Source: an uncultured Flavobacteriaceae bacterium
GTDB lineage: Bacteria; Bacteroidota; Bacteroidia; Flavobacteriales; Flavobacteriaceae
DNA: 64,000 bases
Assembly (NCBI GenBank): GCA_947488345.1
Contig: CANKZQ010000002.1
Coordinates: forward strand, 186,001 to 250,000
Reading direction: 5' to 3'
Positions 26,974-35,993 of this stretch are shown here, piece after piece (the stretch's first letter is position 1; every line of letters starts with the position of its first letter). Both the position numbers and the translations under genes were made by a program. The notes beneath the pieces were generated by a model. That model made no database searches, was not told the origin of the DNA, and saw only the letters and a list, made by a program, of their open reading frames with translations.

Positions 26974-28734
26974 ATGTCAAACAAACAATCGAATACAGAA
27001 AACTCATTTATTAATGCACATACACATATTTTTCATGCAAAAGACACGCCAGCTCATTTGGCAAAAAAAATAGTAGTCTGGCCATTTTATTATTTCATAA
27101 ATACACATTGGTTTGTATCCTTGGCACAAAAGCTCCGTGCAAACAAATCAAAAGAGTATTCTTATAGGTCAAGAAATAAAGCTTGGCAAAAGTATTTAAC
27201 TTCTAGGTATTCTTTGTACGGATTTATAAAACGTTGCGTGCTATTTATTGCCAATATCGTATTCTTCTTTTATCTAGTGTATATTCTGCAGCCAATGATG
27301 GCATTTTGGCCCCTTGAAGGTTGGCTAAAACAATTTTATGAAAGTGAAGCGATTGACCAATTTTTATTCTTAGATAGAAGATTCGAATACCTCGTAATTC
27401 TACTCCCGTTATTTCTGTTATTTGTAAACCTACGTAGATCCTTATTCAAACTATTGGTCACTTATATCAAAACAAAATTTGGCAAAGAAAATATAGAATT
27501 CTATATACGATATAAAAACCTACTCTCTTTTGCGCGCTATGAAAAAAGCGCTAATATTTTTAGTAAGTTAAAAAGTCAATATCCTCCAGGAAGCAAATTT
27601 GTAACCTTACCTATGGATATGGAATTTATGAAGGCCGGTGCTATAAAAAGGTCGTATCGAGACCAAATGAAAGAGCTATTGACGCTAAAAAATAATAATA
27701 AGGAGATCATCTATCCCTTTTTATTTGCACATCCTAAACGCCTCAAAGAAGAAATCAACGGATATCCTTATTTTGCTGGGGCTCTTGATCAAGATGGTAA
27801 TTATCAACTACAGGAGTGTGATGTTAAATACTATTTTGAAAAGGGATGCGCTGGAGTTAAAATTTATCCGGCAATGGGTTACTATCCGTTTGATGAGGCT
27901 TTGCTACCATTGTGGCTCTATTGTTCTCAAAATGGAATCCCTATAACAACACATTGCTCGGTTGGTCCTATTTTTTATCGAGGAAATTTAAAAGACCTAC
28001 GACAGCCTATAGACCAGCATCCTGTTTTTAATCAAATAATTGAGAAAGATGAAAATGATAATGAGATTATTAAGGACTTACGACTACCCTTACATAAAAA
28101 CAGTGTGTTTCAGCGAAATTTTACCCATCCACTAAACTACTTATGCTTGTTGGATGAGAATTTTTTAAAGGATGTATTAGACTATTACAATAATGTTGAT
28201 CTTGACGACCTTTTTGGTTATGATCGTAAAGATAAAGCGAAAAAGCTTGATAGAAACTTATCGAATTTAAAAATCAATCTCGCTCATTATGGTGGAGCCG
28301 AAAATTGGGAGGAATTTTTATCTAAGGATCGTTATAACGAAGCTAATTATATAATTAATCGACCTACTGAAGGCCTCAGACTTCATAAAAGATTAAATAA
28401 TGACAAACCAACAATACTTTACAACGCTTGGCATTTTATAGACTGGTTTTCCATTATTTCGTCGATGATTTTAAATTATGAAAATGTGTATACAGATATT
28501 AGCTATACTACGCATGATCTTAAATATTTGAATCTGTTGTCTGAGATATTAGATAATGAGAAAATATCGAAACGCGTTTTGTACGGCACTGATTTTTATG
28601 TGGTGAGTAATCATAAAACGGAAAAGCAATATTGGATAGATATGCAGAATTCTCTGGGGTATAAAAAATGGAATAAAATTGCGAATATAAATCCGACCGA
28701 ATTCTTAACGAGCAATTCGAAGGGGTCAATATAA
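26974..28734 (+). CDS. Membrane-anchored amidohydrolase (Amidohydro_2-like), third gene of the HNH/AAA operon
   Basis: 586 residues from ATG 26974, 10 bp after the HNH gene; an upstream TTG would overlap it. The metal-ligand set of the amidohydrolase TIM barrel is visible: NAHTHIF (H16, H18), GVKIYPAMGYYP (K296), TTHCSVG (H327), LAHYGGA (H438) and YGTDFYV (D540). Between the HxH strand and the rest of the barrel sits an insertion with two membrane helices (about 84-105 and 138-154) and basic flanks, so the barrel is tethered to the membrane. Such an insertion is unusual for this superfamily. Known members hydrolyse or decarboxylate small cyclic or amide substrates; none is recognisable here. 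The operon context suggests a defence effector or nucleotide-processing role (inference). Confidence 0.8.
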   Translation: MSNKQSNTENSFINAHTHIFHAKDTPAHLAKKIVVWPFYYFINTHWFVSLAQKLRANKSKEYSYRSRNKAWQKYLTSRYSLYGFIKRCVLFIANIVFFFYLVYILQPMMAFWPLEGWLKQFYESEAIDQFLFLDRRFEYLVILLPLFLLFVNLRRSLFKLLVTYIKTKFGKENIEFYIRYKNLLSFARYEKSANIFSKLKSQYPPGSKFVTLPMDMEFMKAGAIKRSYRDQMKELLTLKNNNKEIIYPFLFAHPKRLKEEINGYPYFAGALDQDGNYQLQECDVKYYFEKGCAGVKIYPAMGYYPFDEALLPLWLYCSQNGIPITTHCSVGPIFYRGNLKDLRQPIDQHPVFNQIIEKDENDNEIIKDLRLPLHKNSVFQRNFTHPLNYLCLLDENFLKDVLDYYNNVDLDDLFGYDRKDKAKKLDRNLSNLKINLAHYGGAENWEEFLSKDRYNEANYIINRPTEGLRLHKRLNNDKPTILYNAWHFIDWFSIISSMILNYENVYTDISYTTHDLKYLNLLSEILDNEKISKRVLYGTDFYVVSNHKTEKQYWIDMQNSLGYKKWNKIANINPTEFLTSNSKGSI

Positions 28735-29154
28735 GTACGTTTAATGAAGCGTACCTCTATCCATTGGTTTTATGGTAAGTACTCACATAGTATTTATTTT
28801 GAAATGTTGAGTTTATGAATCTCTATTTATTATACTAAAAAAGGCCTGTCAATCAATTACCTAGAACTTCTAAAGCACACTCAATACCGCTATCTTTTTC
28901 TTCTTCAAAATCTGAAGTTGATAAAAATGGCACTCGATCCTATTGAGTTTCAGGGCCAATTCCAATAACTTCAAAAATGGCACCTCGGGCATCGCTATAG
29001 ATCTCATTCGATAGACCAATTGTTGCTCCATTCGGCAATACATGCGTGAGAATCTTAGAAAAAGCACCATTTGTGTCATATGGTAAATCTTTCAAGCACA
29101 GCAGAAGAGACAGAGGAGGGAAGCATCATAGGTGAGAAATGGGAATTGACTATA
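28735..29154. other. 420-bp gap with a gene remnant and one dispersed repeat copy
   Basis: No intact gene. The minus strand holds a decayed open frame (28853-29095, listed separately). A copy of a short dispersed motif, GAGGGAAGCATCATAGGTG (29118-29136), resembles sequence at 36.0, 39.9 and 44.3 kb. No clear terminator is seen. Confidence 0.6.
28853..29095 (-). pseudogene. Remnant of an unrecognised gene
   Basis: Read on the minus strand from 29095, the frame gives a protein-like sequence containing NGAFSKILTHVLPNGATIGL and ARGAIFEVIGIGPETQ. It then meets an in-frame TAG (28940-28942) and continues with DRVPFLSTSDFEEEKD to a TGA at 28853-28855. There is no start codon in a good position, and upstream sequence loses the pattern, so it is probably a degraded 3' end. 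The alternative 69-residue frame in this stretch looks like a shadow of it. Family not identified. Confidence 0.4.
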
Positions 29155-29850
29155 TTATAATTTTGCCAACACTTCCAATTTTTCAAAAACTACAATCTTA
29201 TACATAGCACTCACGGGCACTTTAGTATGTTCAATATACAACTGTGTTCTAGTTGCTTTTGTAACTCTATTTAAATTGGCAATATATGATTTATGTGTAC
29301 GCTGAAAATGCTCGGGTAAAGAACTGGTAATATGAATTAGTGTTTCAGAAATTAGATACATTCTTGAATCGGTAAAAATCTTCAAATAATTTCCAAAACT
29401 TTGAATATATTGAATAGATCCAAAAGCAATATTTACCGGCATACCATCATGTTTTATTTGAAGTTCTTCCTTGCCAATGTGCTTCTTGCCTTGTGTTATT
29501 TTTGAAGCTACCACTTTGTTAATTGCTTTCAAAAAGCGTTCAATTTTAATAGGTTTTAATAAATAATCAACGACACCATAATTATAACTTTCTAAGGCAT
29601 ACTGAGAATAGGCCGTTGTTAAAATAACTTTTGGGGGTTTGAGCATAGAACGCAAAACTTCCATGCCATTAAGTTCGGGCATTTCTATATCTAAAAAAAT
29701 CAAACCTAGGTCGTTTGATTGTACGAAATTGACAAGTTCAAGCGGATTACCAGTACTTAACACCAATGTAAAGTTGTCAATTTTAGCACAATACTCTTCC
29801 AACACTTTGCGCGCTAGAATCTCATCATCTATAATCCCTATTTTTATCAT
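29155..29850 (-). CDS. LytTR-type response regulator
   Basis: 231 residues. The receiver domain has acidic pocket residues IIDDE, phospho-acceptor D54 in IFLDIEMPELNG, and the conserved Lys in YLLKPIK. The C-terminal ~100 residues are a LytTR DNA-binding domain (IQYIQSFGNYLKIFT, FQRTHKSYIANL). LytTR proteins bind pairs of direct repeats about 21-22 bp apart. This gives a weak reason to consider it for the 22-bp arrays in this window, but no array lies next to it. It is 11 bp downstream of its LytS-type kinase. The pair lies divergent to the 31-34 kb hydrolases. Confidence 0.93.
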   Translation of the reverse strand: MIKIGIIDDEILARKVLEEYCAKIDNFTLVLSTGNPLELVNFVQSNDLGLIFLDIEMPELNGMEVLRSMLKPPKVILTTAYSQYALESYNYGVVDYLLKPIKIERFLKAINKVVASKITQGKKHIGKEELQIKHDGMPVNIAFGSIQYIQSFGNYLKIFTDSRMYLISETLIHITSSLPEHFQRTHKSYIANLNRVTKATRTQLYIEHTKVPVSAMYKIVVFEKLEVLAKL

Positions 29851-29861
29851 TAACTCTTTAT

Positions 29862-30854
29862 TTACTCTGTTAAATCGATGGATAAATTTACTCGATATTC
29901 TTTTTCTCTATCATCTATTTTTAATTCATGAGAATTAGGATACAATAGTTTTAAACGTCTTCTTACGTTTTCAAGACCTAGCCCTTCTCTATGTGATATA
30001 GAAACCTGAGAAGGCTTCGAATTTACTACGCAAAATTGAAGTGTGCTATTTTTAATAGACGTAGAAATATCAATTGAACTTTGATTATTAGTACTTTGAG
30101 CACCATGTTTGACTGCATTTTCAATAAATGGTATGAGCAACATTGGAGCAATTCTTAAGTCTAAAAAGTCTCCATCGATTAAAAATTCAATAGCACAACG
30201 TTTACTGAGTCTTTTTTCTTCAAGTAACAAATAATTTTCTATAAATTCAAGTTCTTCTTTTAATAATACGGTATCGTTTTTAGAGCTCTCCAATTGATAG
30301 CGCATGAGTTCCGACAACTGCATAACAAGATCTGGAGTTTCTGGCGATTGCTCCCTAGAAAGGGAGTAAATACTATTTAGCGAATTGAATAAAAAATGCG
30401 GATTTACTTGCTCTTTTAAATAAGTAAGCTCCATCTCTTTTTGTAATTTCTCTTTCTCAGTATTCTCTCGTTGGATGATCATATTTCTCCTTAAAAAAAA
30501 AGCAGCCATCCCAGTACCTGTTGTATAAAAATGAAATAAAAAAGTTTTAGTAACACCCGACCAGTTGTTTTTAGTATACGCTTCTAAATATGCCACAAGA
30601 AATATGCTCGCAATAAGTAAGAGCCCGTAGATAACATATCTTTTCTTATCAAAAAAGTATGGAATAAGAATAAAATGATTTATCCATATTGCTGCCATAA
30701 TATTAAAGGCATATTTAAGTCCCCACAAAAAAAAAGAAAAAGGGGTATCATATCGATCAACGATCATCCATCCACTTAATAGTTCAAGAATAAGCACCAA
30801 TAGAAAAGCCCCAATGTTAAGGAGTATGGTATTCTGTAAAGACTTTTTAAGCAT
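29862..30854 (-). CDS. LytS-type sensor histidine kinase
   Basis: 330 residues. Four hydrophobic segments in the first ~140 residues make a membrane input module without a recognisable ligand domain. The kinase part carries the His_kinase signature LKEQVNPHFLFNSLNSI, with the phospho-accepting His before FLFN. An ATPase domain follows with the N box PFIENAVKHG and the late glycine motif REGLGLENVRRRL. It pairs with the LytTR regulator encoded 11 bp downstream, and the two genes form one unit. Its signal is unknown. The divergent serine hydrolases at 31-34 kb are possible targets (inference). Confidence 0.93.
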   Translation of the reverse strand: MLKKSLQNTILLNIGAFLLVLILELLSGWMIVDRYDTPFSFFLWGLKYAFNIMAAIWINHFILIPYFFDKKRYVIYGLLLIASIFLVAYLEAYTKNNWSGVTKTFLFHFYTTGTGMAAFFLRRNMIIQRENTEKEKLQKEMELTYLKEQVNPHFLFNSLNSIYSLSREQSPETPDLVMQLSELMRYQLESSKNDTVLLKEELEFIENYLLLEEKRLSKRCAIEFLIDGDFLDLRIAPMLLIPFIENAVKHGAQSTNNQSSIDISTSIKNSTLQFCVVNSKPSQVSISHREGLGLENVRRRLKLLYPNSHELKIDDREKEYRVNLSIDLTE

Positions 30855-31057
30855 ACAATTATTTTAACAGCTACTAAAGATACTATCTAGAAATAAAAAT
30901 TCTCTTAATTTCTTACAAAAGCCATAGATCAATGATGAAATAGTTTTGTCATTTATTTTTGAAGCTTATCCTGTTTAAAGAATTAGACAAGAAGTATTCT
31001 CTAATTTCATTCACTAATTAACAAGTTATTTCTAACAATACACAAATACAAGCGATT

Positions 31058-32302
31058 ATGAGACTTATAACAGGACTATTACTTTTCATTGTTCTATTTC
31101 TTGCCTGCAAAAGCGAGCCACAAAAAGAGGCTAATATTAGTCTTGCAACGGGCCCAAAGTATGAAACGTATAACTATACCGGATTTACAAAAGAAGAAAT
31201 TTACGGATTTCACAAACGGATATATGAAGGAGGTAATTGGACGGAATATGGCGATTTAGAACGGTACTTTTATCTCAATTTTTCTCAAATTCAAAAGCAT
31301 TCACGCATACTACGATCCGATACACCAAAAATTCTGAAAGAAACACCAAGAGATGATGTGAAAAATTTTATAACGTCATCAGATTTAAAAAAAGGAGGCG
31401 GACTCTCATTAAACGATTATGTACAACAAGTAGAAGTTAACGGATTAATCATAATTCATAAAGGCAACATCGTCTTTGAAGGCTATCCGAGAATGTTTCC
31501 AAGCGATTTGCATATTAATATGGTCATAACTCAAGTCTTTGTGAGTACCTCTATTGCTATTTTGGAGGATAGAGGTTTAATCGATACAAACAAACCCATT
31601 GATTACTACTTTGATGCTCTTAAAAATTCAGGTTGGGAAGGTGTGCCAATAAGAGATATTCTCTCTATGAGTTCAGGAATTGAACACGTTCTATTGAAGA
31701 ACTATGAGGTGAGTTTTGACCCAATTAAGGATTTAGCAACGGCAAAGTCTGCGCAGCGATCAGGTGTAGAGTACCAATGGTCGAATGCCGATCCTATGTT
31801 ATTAACACTACTCGTCGAAAAAATAAGTGGTCTTACCTTTCGCGATTTTGTAGAACAGGAAATATGGAGAAAGATAGGTTCAGAATATAGTGCCCTTATA
31901 GGAGTCAATAAAAACGGAAGCACTATTTCATATGCCGATGGCATGTCAACAACACTTCGAGATCTAGCCAGATTCGGTTTGGCATTTACACCTAGTGGCA
32001 GAAAGAGCGTCGACCCAATAATTTCTGACGCTCACTTATCAAAAATTGGCAATGTAAATAAGAACCTCAAGAAGACGTCACGAAATTTTAAAGAAACGAT
32101 CTATAGTAATTATCAATGGGGTGCAGTATTCGAAGATGGCGATTTTTACAAAGGGGCACATGGAGGACAAGGACTATATATCTCTCCATCTAAAGATTTG
32201 GTTATTGCATTTTTTGGAACGTCGAATATTGATCGTGAACGGAATCAACTTGATGTCATTGCTCGACAGCTCTCTACATCTGGACTATTTGATCTGGAAT
32301 AA
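31058..32302 (+). CDS. Class C beta-lactamase-fold lipoprotein lacking the catalytic Ser-Lys pair (pseudoenzyme)
   Basis: 414 residues with a lipoprotein signal (lipobox LFLAC, Cys17). The fold of PF00144 is evident: LSMSSGIEHV, YQWSNADPMLLTLL at the YxN position and HGGQGLYISPSKDLV at the end. At the nucleophile site, where relatives read about MSVSKS, this protein has MVITQV, so Ser is replaced by Val156 and Lys by Gln159. It is therefore predicted to lack hydrolase activity and to act as a binding or regulatory partner. The next gene, 62 bp downstream, encodes a family member with an intact SxxK, making an active/inactive pair. It is divergent to the LytS/LytTR genes. Confidence 0.8.
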   Translation: MRLITGLLLFIVLFLACKSEPQKEANISLATGPKYETYNYTGFTKEEIYGFHKRIYEGGNWTEYGDLERYFYLNFSQIQKHSRILRSDTPKILKETPRDDVKNFITSSDLKKGGGLSLNDYVQQVEVNGLIIIHKGNIVFEGYPRMFPSDLHINMVITQVFVSTSIAILEDRGLIDTNKPIDYYFDALKNSGWEGVPIRDILSMSSGIEHVLLKNYEVSFDPIKDLATAKSAQRSGVEYQWSNADPMLLTLLVEKISGLTFRDFVEQEIWRKIGSEYSALIGVNKNGSTISYADGMSTTLRDLARFGLAFTPSGRKSVDPIISDAHLSKIGNVNKNLKKTSRNFKETIYSNYQWGAVFEDGDFYKGAHGGQGLYISPSKDLVIAFFGTSNIDRERNQLDVIARQLSTSGLFDLE

Positions 32303-32364
32303 AAACCCAATACTATAAAAATTAACGACATACGAATATCTATAACTATTTAAACAAGATAAAA

Positions 32365-34362
32365 ATGAACATACTTAAATTCATATTACTGTCTGTTATT
32401 ATATGTGCAACGACCGCCAATGCGCAACAAAATGATAAAAAAAAAACATTCTCAAGTGCGAAAGGAGCTTCTGCTTTAGTATCTCCACAAATTCAAGTAG
32501 TGCCAATCAAAGATTCTAAAACAGCAAGAAATTATGAATTGTATATAGAATTGCCAGAAGATTATGCTAAGAACGAAAACAAAGCGTATCCTGTCATTTA
32601 TTATACAGATGCAATGTGGCATCTTGAAATGCTATCTGCCTGCCAAGAGTTCATCCTAGAGGATGTAATTCTAGTTGGCATTTCCTGGCAATTAGATATG
32701 AATGAAGACTTAAAAAAGGAAGTGGGAGCGCATGTAAGTAGGTTTCGAGATTACTCTATGAGTGCACATACGAATCCAAAAATTCAAGCAAAATACCAAT
32801 TAGGTCAAGCCCGAACACATTTAGACTTTATTAGAAACGATGTAATGACCTATGTTGACGCTACCTATCGAACCGACCCCAACAGTCGCACCTATTTTGG
32901 ATATTCATTGAGTGGTGAATTTGGTGCATATATTCTAATGGCTCAACCCGATAGTTTTAATAATTACATTATTGGCAGCCCGACAATTAAAGATGAAATT
33001 GATCATTTATCAAAACTCAATACAAAGTTTGGACCTTTTAAAAGCTCAGATCGAAGCACGAGTATGAATGCCAATGTTTTTATTGCTCATGGCTCTTTAG
33101 AAAAAGAGACAGTGGTAGCACCTATAGATGCGTTTGTTAGCTTATTAAAAGATAGACGAGACGATGGATTATCTGTATTAAAAGAAGTGATAGACGGAAA
33201 CCATAGTACTGCATTTCCATCGACCGTGATTCGCAGTATTTATTGGTTGTCATCGCTAATGAACCATACTGCAAGCGACGGTTATGACGTTTCATTTTGG
33301 GATGTTCCACTTCTCAACAACCCGTTTGTTACGACTACCCCAGCGAACAGAAATGATGGTATAGCGGTAGACACCTTATCGGTAGCTAACAATGATCAAA
33401 ATGCGATTCTTAACTTGTCTCAAGAGATTTTTGAGGGTACACATGGAGGTTATGATGCCTTACTCATTTCACATAAAAATAAATTGGTTTTTGAATCTTA
33501 TTATAATAAAGGCCGTATCAACCTAGCTCATGGGCAAGCATCAGCAGTAAAAGCGTATACCAGTTTGGTTTTGGGTAGAGCTATTCAAATGGGGTATCTC
33601 TCTACAGAAGATCTTAATAAACCGTTGATTCGCTTTTTAAAAGACGTCGATCCTAAAAAAATGGTCAAAGGCGCCGAAAAAATAACATTGCACAAGGCCT
33701 TGACCATGCATGGAGGATTGACTATAGATAGGGATCAATGGAAAGAAATTGAAAAAGATACCCTTCGATTAAAAGGCCAGGGGCTGGTTCAAACACTTCT
33801 CGAAGAAAGTGCACCTATTACAAAAGCGTCTCAAACGTATTTGTATGGTAATTTTAATCCGATGTTGGTGATGAGCGTCATTGATGCTGTTGTTCCTGGA
33901 ACGGCCAAGGACTTTATTAAACGAGAACTCCTCGATAAACTTGATATTTCTGATTATACATGGTCAAATCACATTAGTGGTTTGCCAGAGGCGGGGTGGC
34001 GCGTACGCATTAGATCTCGTGATATGCTTAAATTGGGTAGTTTGGTGCTCAATAAGGGCAAATTAAACGGCGAACAGCTAATTTCTGAAGCATATCTAGC
34101 CAAAGCCACGAGCGCAATTGTGAAACCTACAGAAGATTGGATGCCTAAAGACTATCGCTATGGTTATTTTTGGTATCAAACACTTATAAAAGTAGGTCGA
34201 AAAAGTTATGATACCACATTTGCTTGGGGTGGTGGCGGACAGCGTGTCATAGTAATAGAAGAACTTGACTTGATTGTTGTGATTTCTGGTCATGATGGAG
34301 AAGATGATAAGATAATGAATCAAATCTCTAAAATAATTATACCTGCATTTGTAAAAGAGTAA
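32365..34362 (+). CDS. Secreted esterase/beta-lactamase-fold fusion
   Basis: 665 residues with a signal peptide (ending ANAQQ). Residues ~45-300 are an alpha/beta hydrolase of the esterase D/IroE type (PF00756), with nucleophile Ser181 in GYSLSG and a late His in DGNHSTAFP. Residues ~330-665 are a class C beta-lactamase/PBP-like domain with SAVK (S393, K396), YGN in LYGNFNPML and a GGGG motif at the KTG position. Two serine-hydrolase folds in one periplasmic protein are unusual. It follows the catalytically dead homologue and probably shares its operon. Substrate unknown; ester or D-amino-acid bonds are plausible. Confidence 0.87.
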   Translation: MNILKFILLSVIICATTANAQQNDKKKTFSSAKGASALVSPQIQVVPIKDSKTARNYELYIELPEDYAKNENKAYPVIYYTDAMWHLEMLSACQEFILEDVILVGISWQLDMNEDLKKEVGAHVSRFRDYSMSAHTNPKIQAKYQLGQARTHLDFIRNDVMTYVDATYRTDPNSRTYFGYSLSGEFGAYILMAQPDSFNNYIIGSPTIKDEIDHLSKLNTKFGPFKSSDRSTSMNANVFIAHGSLEKETVVAPIDAFVSLLKDRRDDGLSVLKEVIDGNHSTAFPSTVIRSIYWLSSLMNHTASDGYDVSFWDVPLLNNPFVTTTPANRNDGIAVDTLSVANNDQNAILNLSQEIFEGTHGGYDALLISHKNKLVFESYYNKGRINLAHGQASAVKAYTSLVLGRAIQMGYLSTEDLNKPLIRFLKDVDPKKMVKGAEKITLHKALTMHGGLTIDRDQWKEIEKDTLRLKGQGLVQTLLEESAPITKASQTYLYGNFNPMLVMSVIDAVVPGTAKDFIKRELLDKLDISDYTWSNHISGLPEAGWRVRIRSRDMLKLGSLVLNKGKLNGEQLISEAYLAKATSAIVKPTEDWMPKDYRYGYFWYQTLIKVGRKSYDTTFAWGGGGQRVIVIEELDLIVVISGHDGEDDKIMNQISKIIIPAFVKE

Positions 34363-34420
34363 TTGTCTTCCTTTGGTGCCTTATGTTAATAAAATTTGGT
34401 TAGAACAAGAATAGGTTAAT

Positions 34421-34455
34421 CTTTTGTTTCTTTTTTATCAAGAAAAAAAGAAAAG
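34421..34455. terminator. A/T-rich hairpin, possible terminator
   Basis: CTTTTGTTTCTTTTTT (34421-34436) can pair with AGAAAAAAAGAAAAG (34441-34455) over an ATCA loop. Similar CTTTTT/AAAAAG hairpins recur in this window (49.27 kb), so it may be a dispersed hairpin as well as a terminator for the gene ending at 34362. Confidence 0.5.
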
Positions 34456-34479
34456 CTACTTTAGCTCTAAATTGACCCC

Positions 34480-35118
34480 ATGAAGCAACGACTATCTTTT
34501 ACACTACTACTAATTTCTTTTTGGTCTTACGCACAAATCTTTGTCGACGACGTCGATAGAGTAGCAGTTGTCGTAATCGATTACTGTGTAGATGAAAAAG
34601 GTAAACGTTATAATATCGTAATAAACCAAGAAAAGAGCACCTATAAACATGAAGGTTGGCAACAAGGTTGTTTAGAGAATTTCAAAAAAGCAAAGTTAAT
34701 TTATCCAATGAAAATGACTGATGAATGCTGGCAATCGGTTTATTATTTTGTGAATTCAAAATATAAGACTTATGAATTACCAGAAGAAGATCGAATAAAA
34801 TGTAGCGCTTTTCATCGAGGGAAATTTAAGTATGAAAATCCGGCATATAGTGAGACCATAATGCATCGACGCAAAAAGCGTCAAATAGAAAAAGGAGGCT
34901 TAGGAGGTCGACAAGTGTATGCTATTAAGTGGATTGATGATCATAAGTATATTTTAGAAACCGTAAAGCTACCATTAGAGAAAGACAAACATAAAGAGGA
35001 TAATATTATAGAAGTTGAAATTATTGAACTATTAAATGATATCACCTACTTATACAAAGCTGAAATCACAAACAAAGAGGATACCGATATAATTTTTGGA
35101 CTAATTACCAAAATCTAA
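34480..35118 (+). CDS. Secreted protein of unknown function
   Basis: 212 residues with a signal peptide ending FWSYAQ. The mature part has four Cys (DYCVDEK, QGCLENF, DECWQS, IKCSAF), spaced as if for two disulfides, and a beta-rich C-terminal half with many Lys/Glu (EVEIIELLNDITYLYKAEI). A basic, flexible segment (HRRKKRQIEKGGLGGRQ) lies in the middle. I do not recognise the family. It appears monocistronic and separate from the 22-bp-array gene downstream. Confidence 0.75.
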   Translation: MKQRLSFTLLLISFWSYAQIFVDDVDRVAVVVIDYCVDEKGKRYNIVINQEKSTYKHEGWQQGCLENFKKAKLIYPMKMTDECWQSVYYFVNSKYKTYELPEEDRIKCSAFHRGKFKYENPAYSETIMHRRKKRQIEKGGLGGRQVYAIKWIDDHKYILETVKLPLEKDKHKEDNIIEVEIIELLNDITYLYKAEITNKEDTDIIFGLITKI

Positions 35119-35424
35119 TTGTATCATCATATCGCACAATCATAGAACTTGAGGCTGTAGTGTCAAAAATGTATCGATGTCATTGCCATAACTGAAGGCA
35201 TAATATCACTTAATGATTATATCGTACAAGAGCCGAGAGAGCTATTTAGAATAGCATAATTAACATCGATTGAATTAGTCAGGAATTCAAGTAAAACCCC
35301 TACATCTTTCAGGAAAAACATCCCTAAAAAAAAGGAGGCAAACCCTGTAAATAAAGGGGAGAAAGCCTCTTGACACTACCACTATTTGCAGCTAACTTTG
35401 GAGTCTAATTCTAAATCTATACAT
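35119..35424. other. 306-bp gap with a 22-bp-repeat promoter and no gene
   Basis: The 3' half holds the third copy of the repeat promoter (separate entry). The 5' half has a short protein-like frame (about 35172-35260, containing IISLNDYIVQEPREL) bounded by stops; it is too short to call. Confidence 0.5.
35289..35400 (+). promoter_or_regulatory. Promoter with 22-bp-spaced AGG/CCCT units (copy 3)
   Basis: AGG at 35311, 35333 and 35355 repeats at exactly 22 bp, with CCCT-like halves at 35322-35325, 35343-35346 and CCT at 35366-35368. A weaker fourth unit (35289-35301) precedes them. One base after the last CCT is TTGACA (TTG 35370-35372) and, 20 bp on, a perfect -7 box TAACTTTG (35393-35400). 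Geometry equals copies 1 and 2. The ATG at 35425 follows the predicted start of transcription by about 18 nt. Confidence 0.8.
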
Positions 35425-35949
35425 ATGAAAGTTATTCAGCTTGCTACTAAGATTTTTGGACTTCTAATTTTTATAACTAGCGTCAATAGTACGTTTGCAC
35501 AACAGAAACTACAAGTGGTTACAAACACTTCATTTAGCTGTTCATCAAATGCAGAATGTAAAAGAAAGTGTGAAGCGCTTGGCAGCGACCATACATGGAA
35601 ACCGAATCCAGGAGGATCTACCTTTGGTACCTGTACAAAGAGAAGACAATTCTTACCGAATGGTATTGAGATGGACTCATTCCCTCAACATCATGGAATT
35701 TTCGTTGAAACTACCGCTAATGACAGCTCTTTTCATAAATCAAAATCAAAGTTTATACTTGGATTAATGAAAAATAAGAAGTGGCATAAAGATACGGTGG
35801 CACCACCTTCGGTACCATTAACAATCTTAGAATGTGAATCATTGGGTGGTACGGTACAATATCATCCTGGTTGTAGTACAACATTACTAAAATGTTCTAA
35901 TAGAGGATATGCAGCATGCATCACGAAAACAGTGTTGACTACGAAATAA
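35425..35949 (+). CDS. Small secreted Cys-rich protein under the 22-bp-repeat promoter
   Basis: 174 residues from ATG 35425. The in-frame ATG at 35386 lies inside the promoter and is rejected. A signal peptide ends at STFAQQ. The mature N-terminal part has the spacing C-x5-C-x3-C followed by a Gly-rich loop and FGTCTKR, loosely like defensin-type Cys frameworks. A central Lys/Ser-rich linker leads to a second block with four Cys (LECESLGG, PGCSTT, LKCSN, AACITK). It could be a disulfide-bonded exported peptide or small structural protein. No family recognised; any toxin or antimicrobial role is speculation from the Cys pattern. Monocistronic. Confidence 0.75.
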   Translation: MKVIQLATKIFGLLIFITSVNSTFAQQKLQVVTNTSFSCSSNAECKRKCEALGSDHTWKPNPGGSTFGTCTKRRQFLPNGIEMDSFPQHHGIFVETTANDSSFHKSKSKFILGLMKNKKWHKDTVAPPSVPLTILECESLGGTVQYHPGCSTTLLKCSNRGYAACITKTVLTTK

Positions 35950-35993
35950 GTGGTGACATTAACATATGCTAAAAAAATCAAGACACTCAATAT

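Noticed and set aside
28870-29079. 69-residue minus-strand ORF
   Set aside because: It is a shadow; another frame of the same strand reads as a better, though broken, coding sequence.
35172-35260. Short protein-like frame upstream of promoter copy 3
   Set aside because: About 30 codons bounded by stops with no start; too short to support as a gene or pseudogene.
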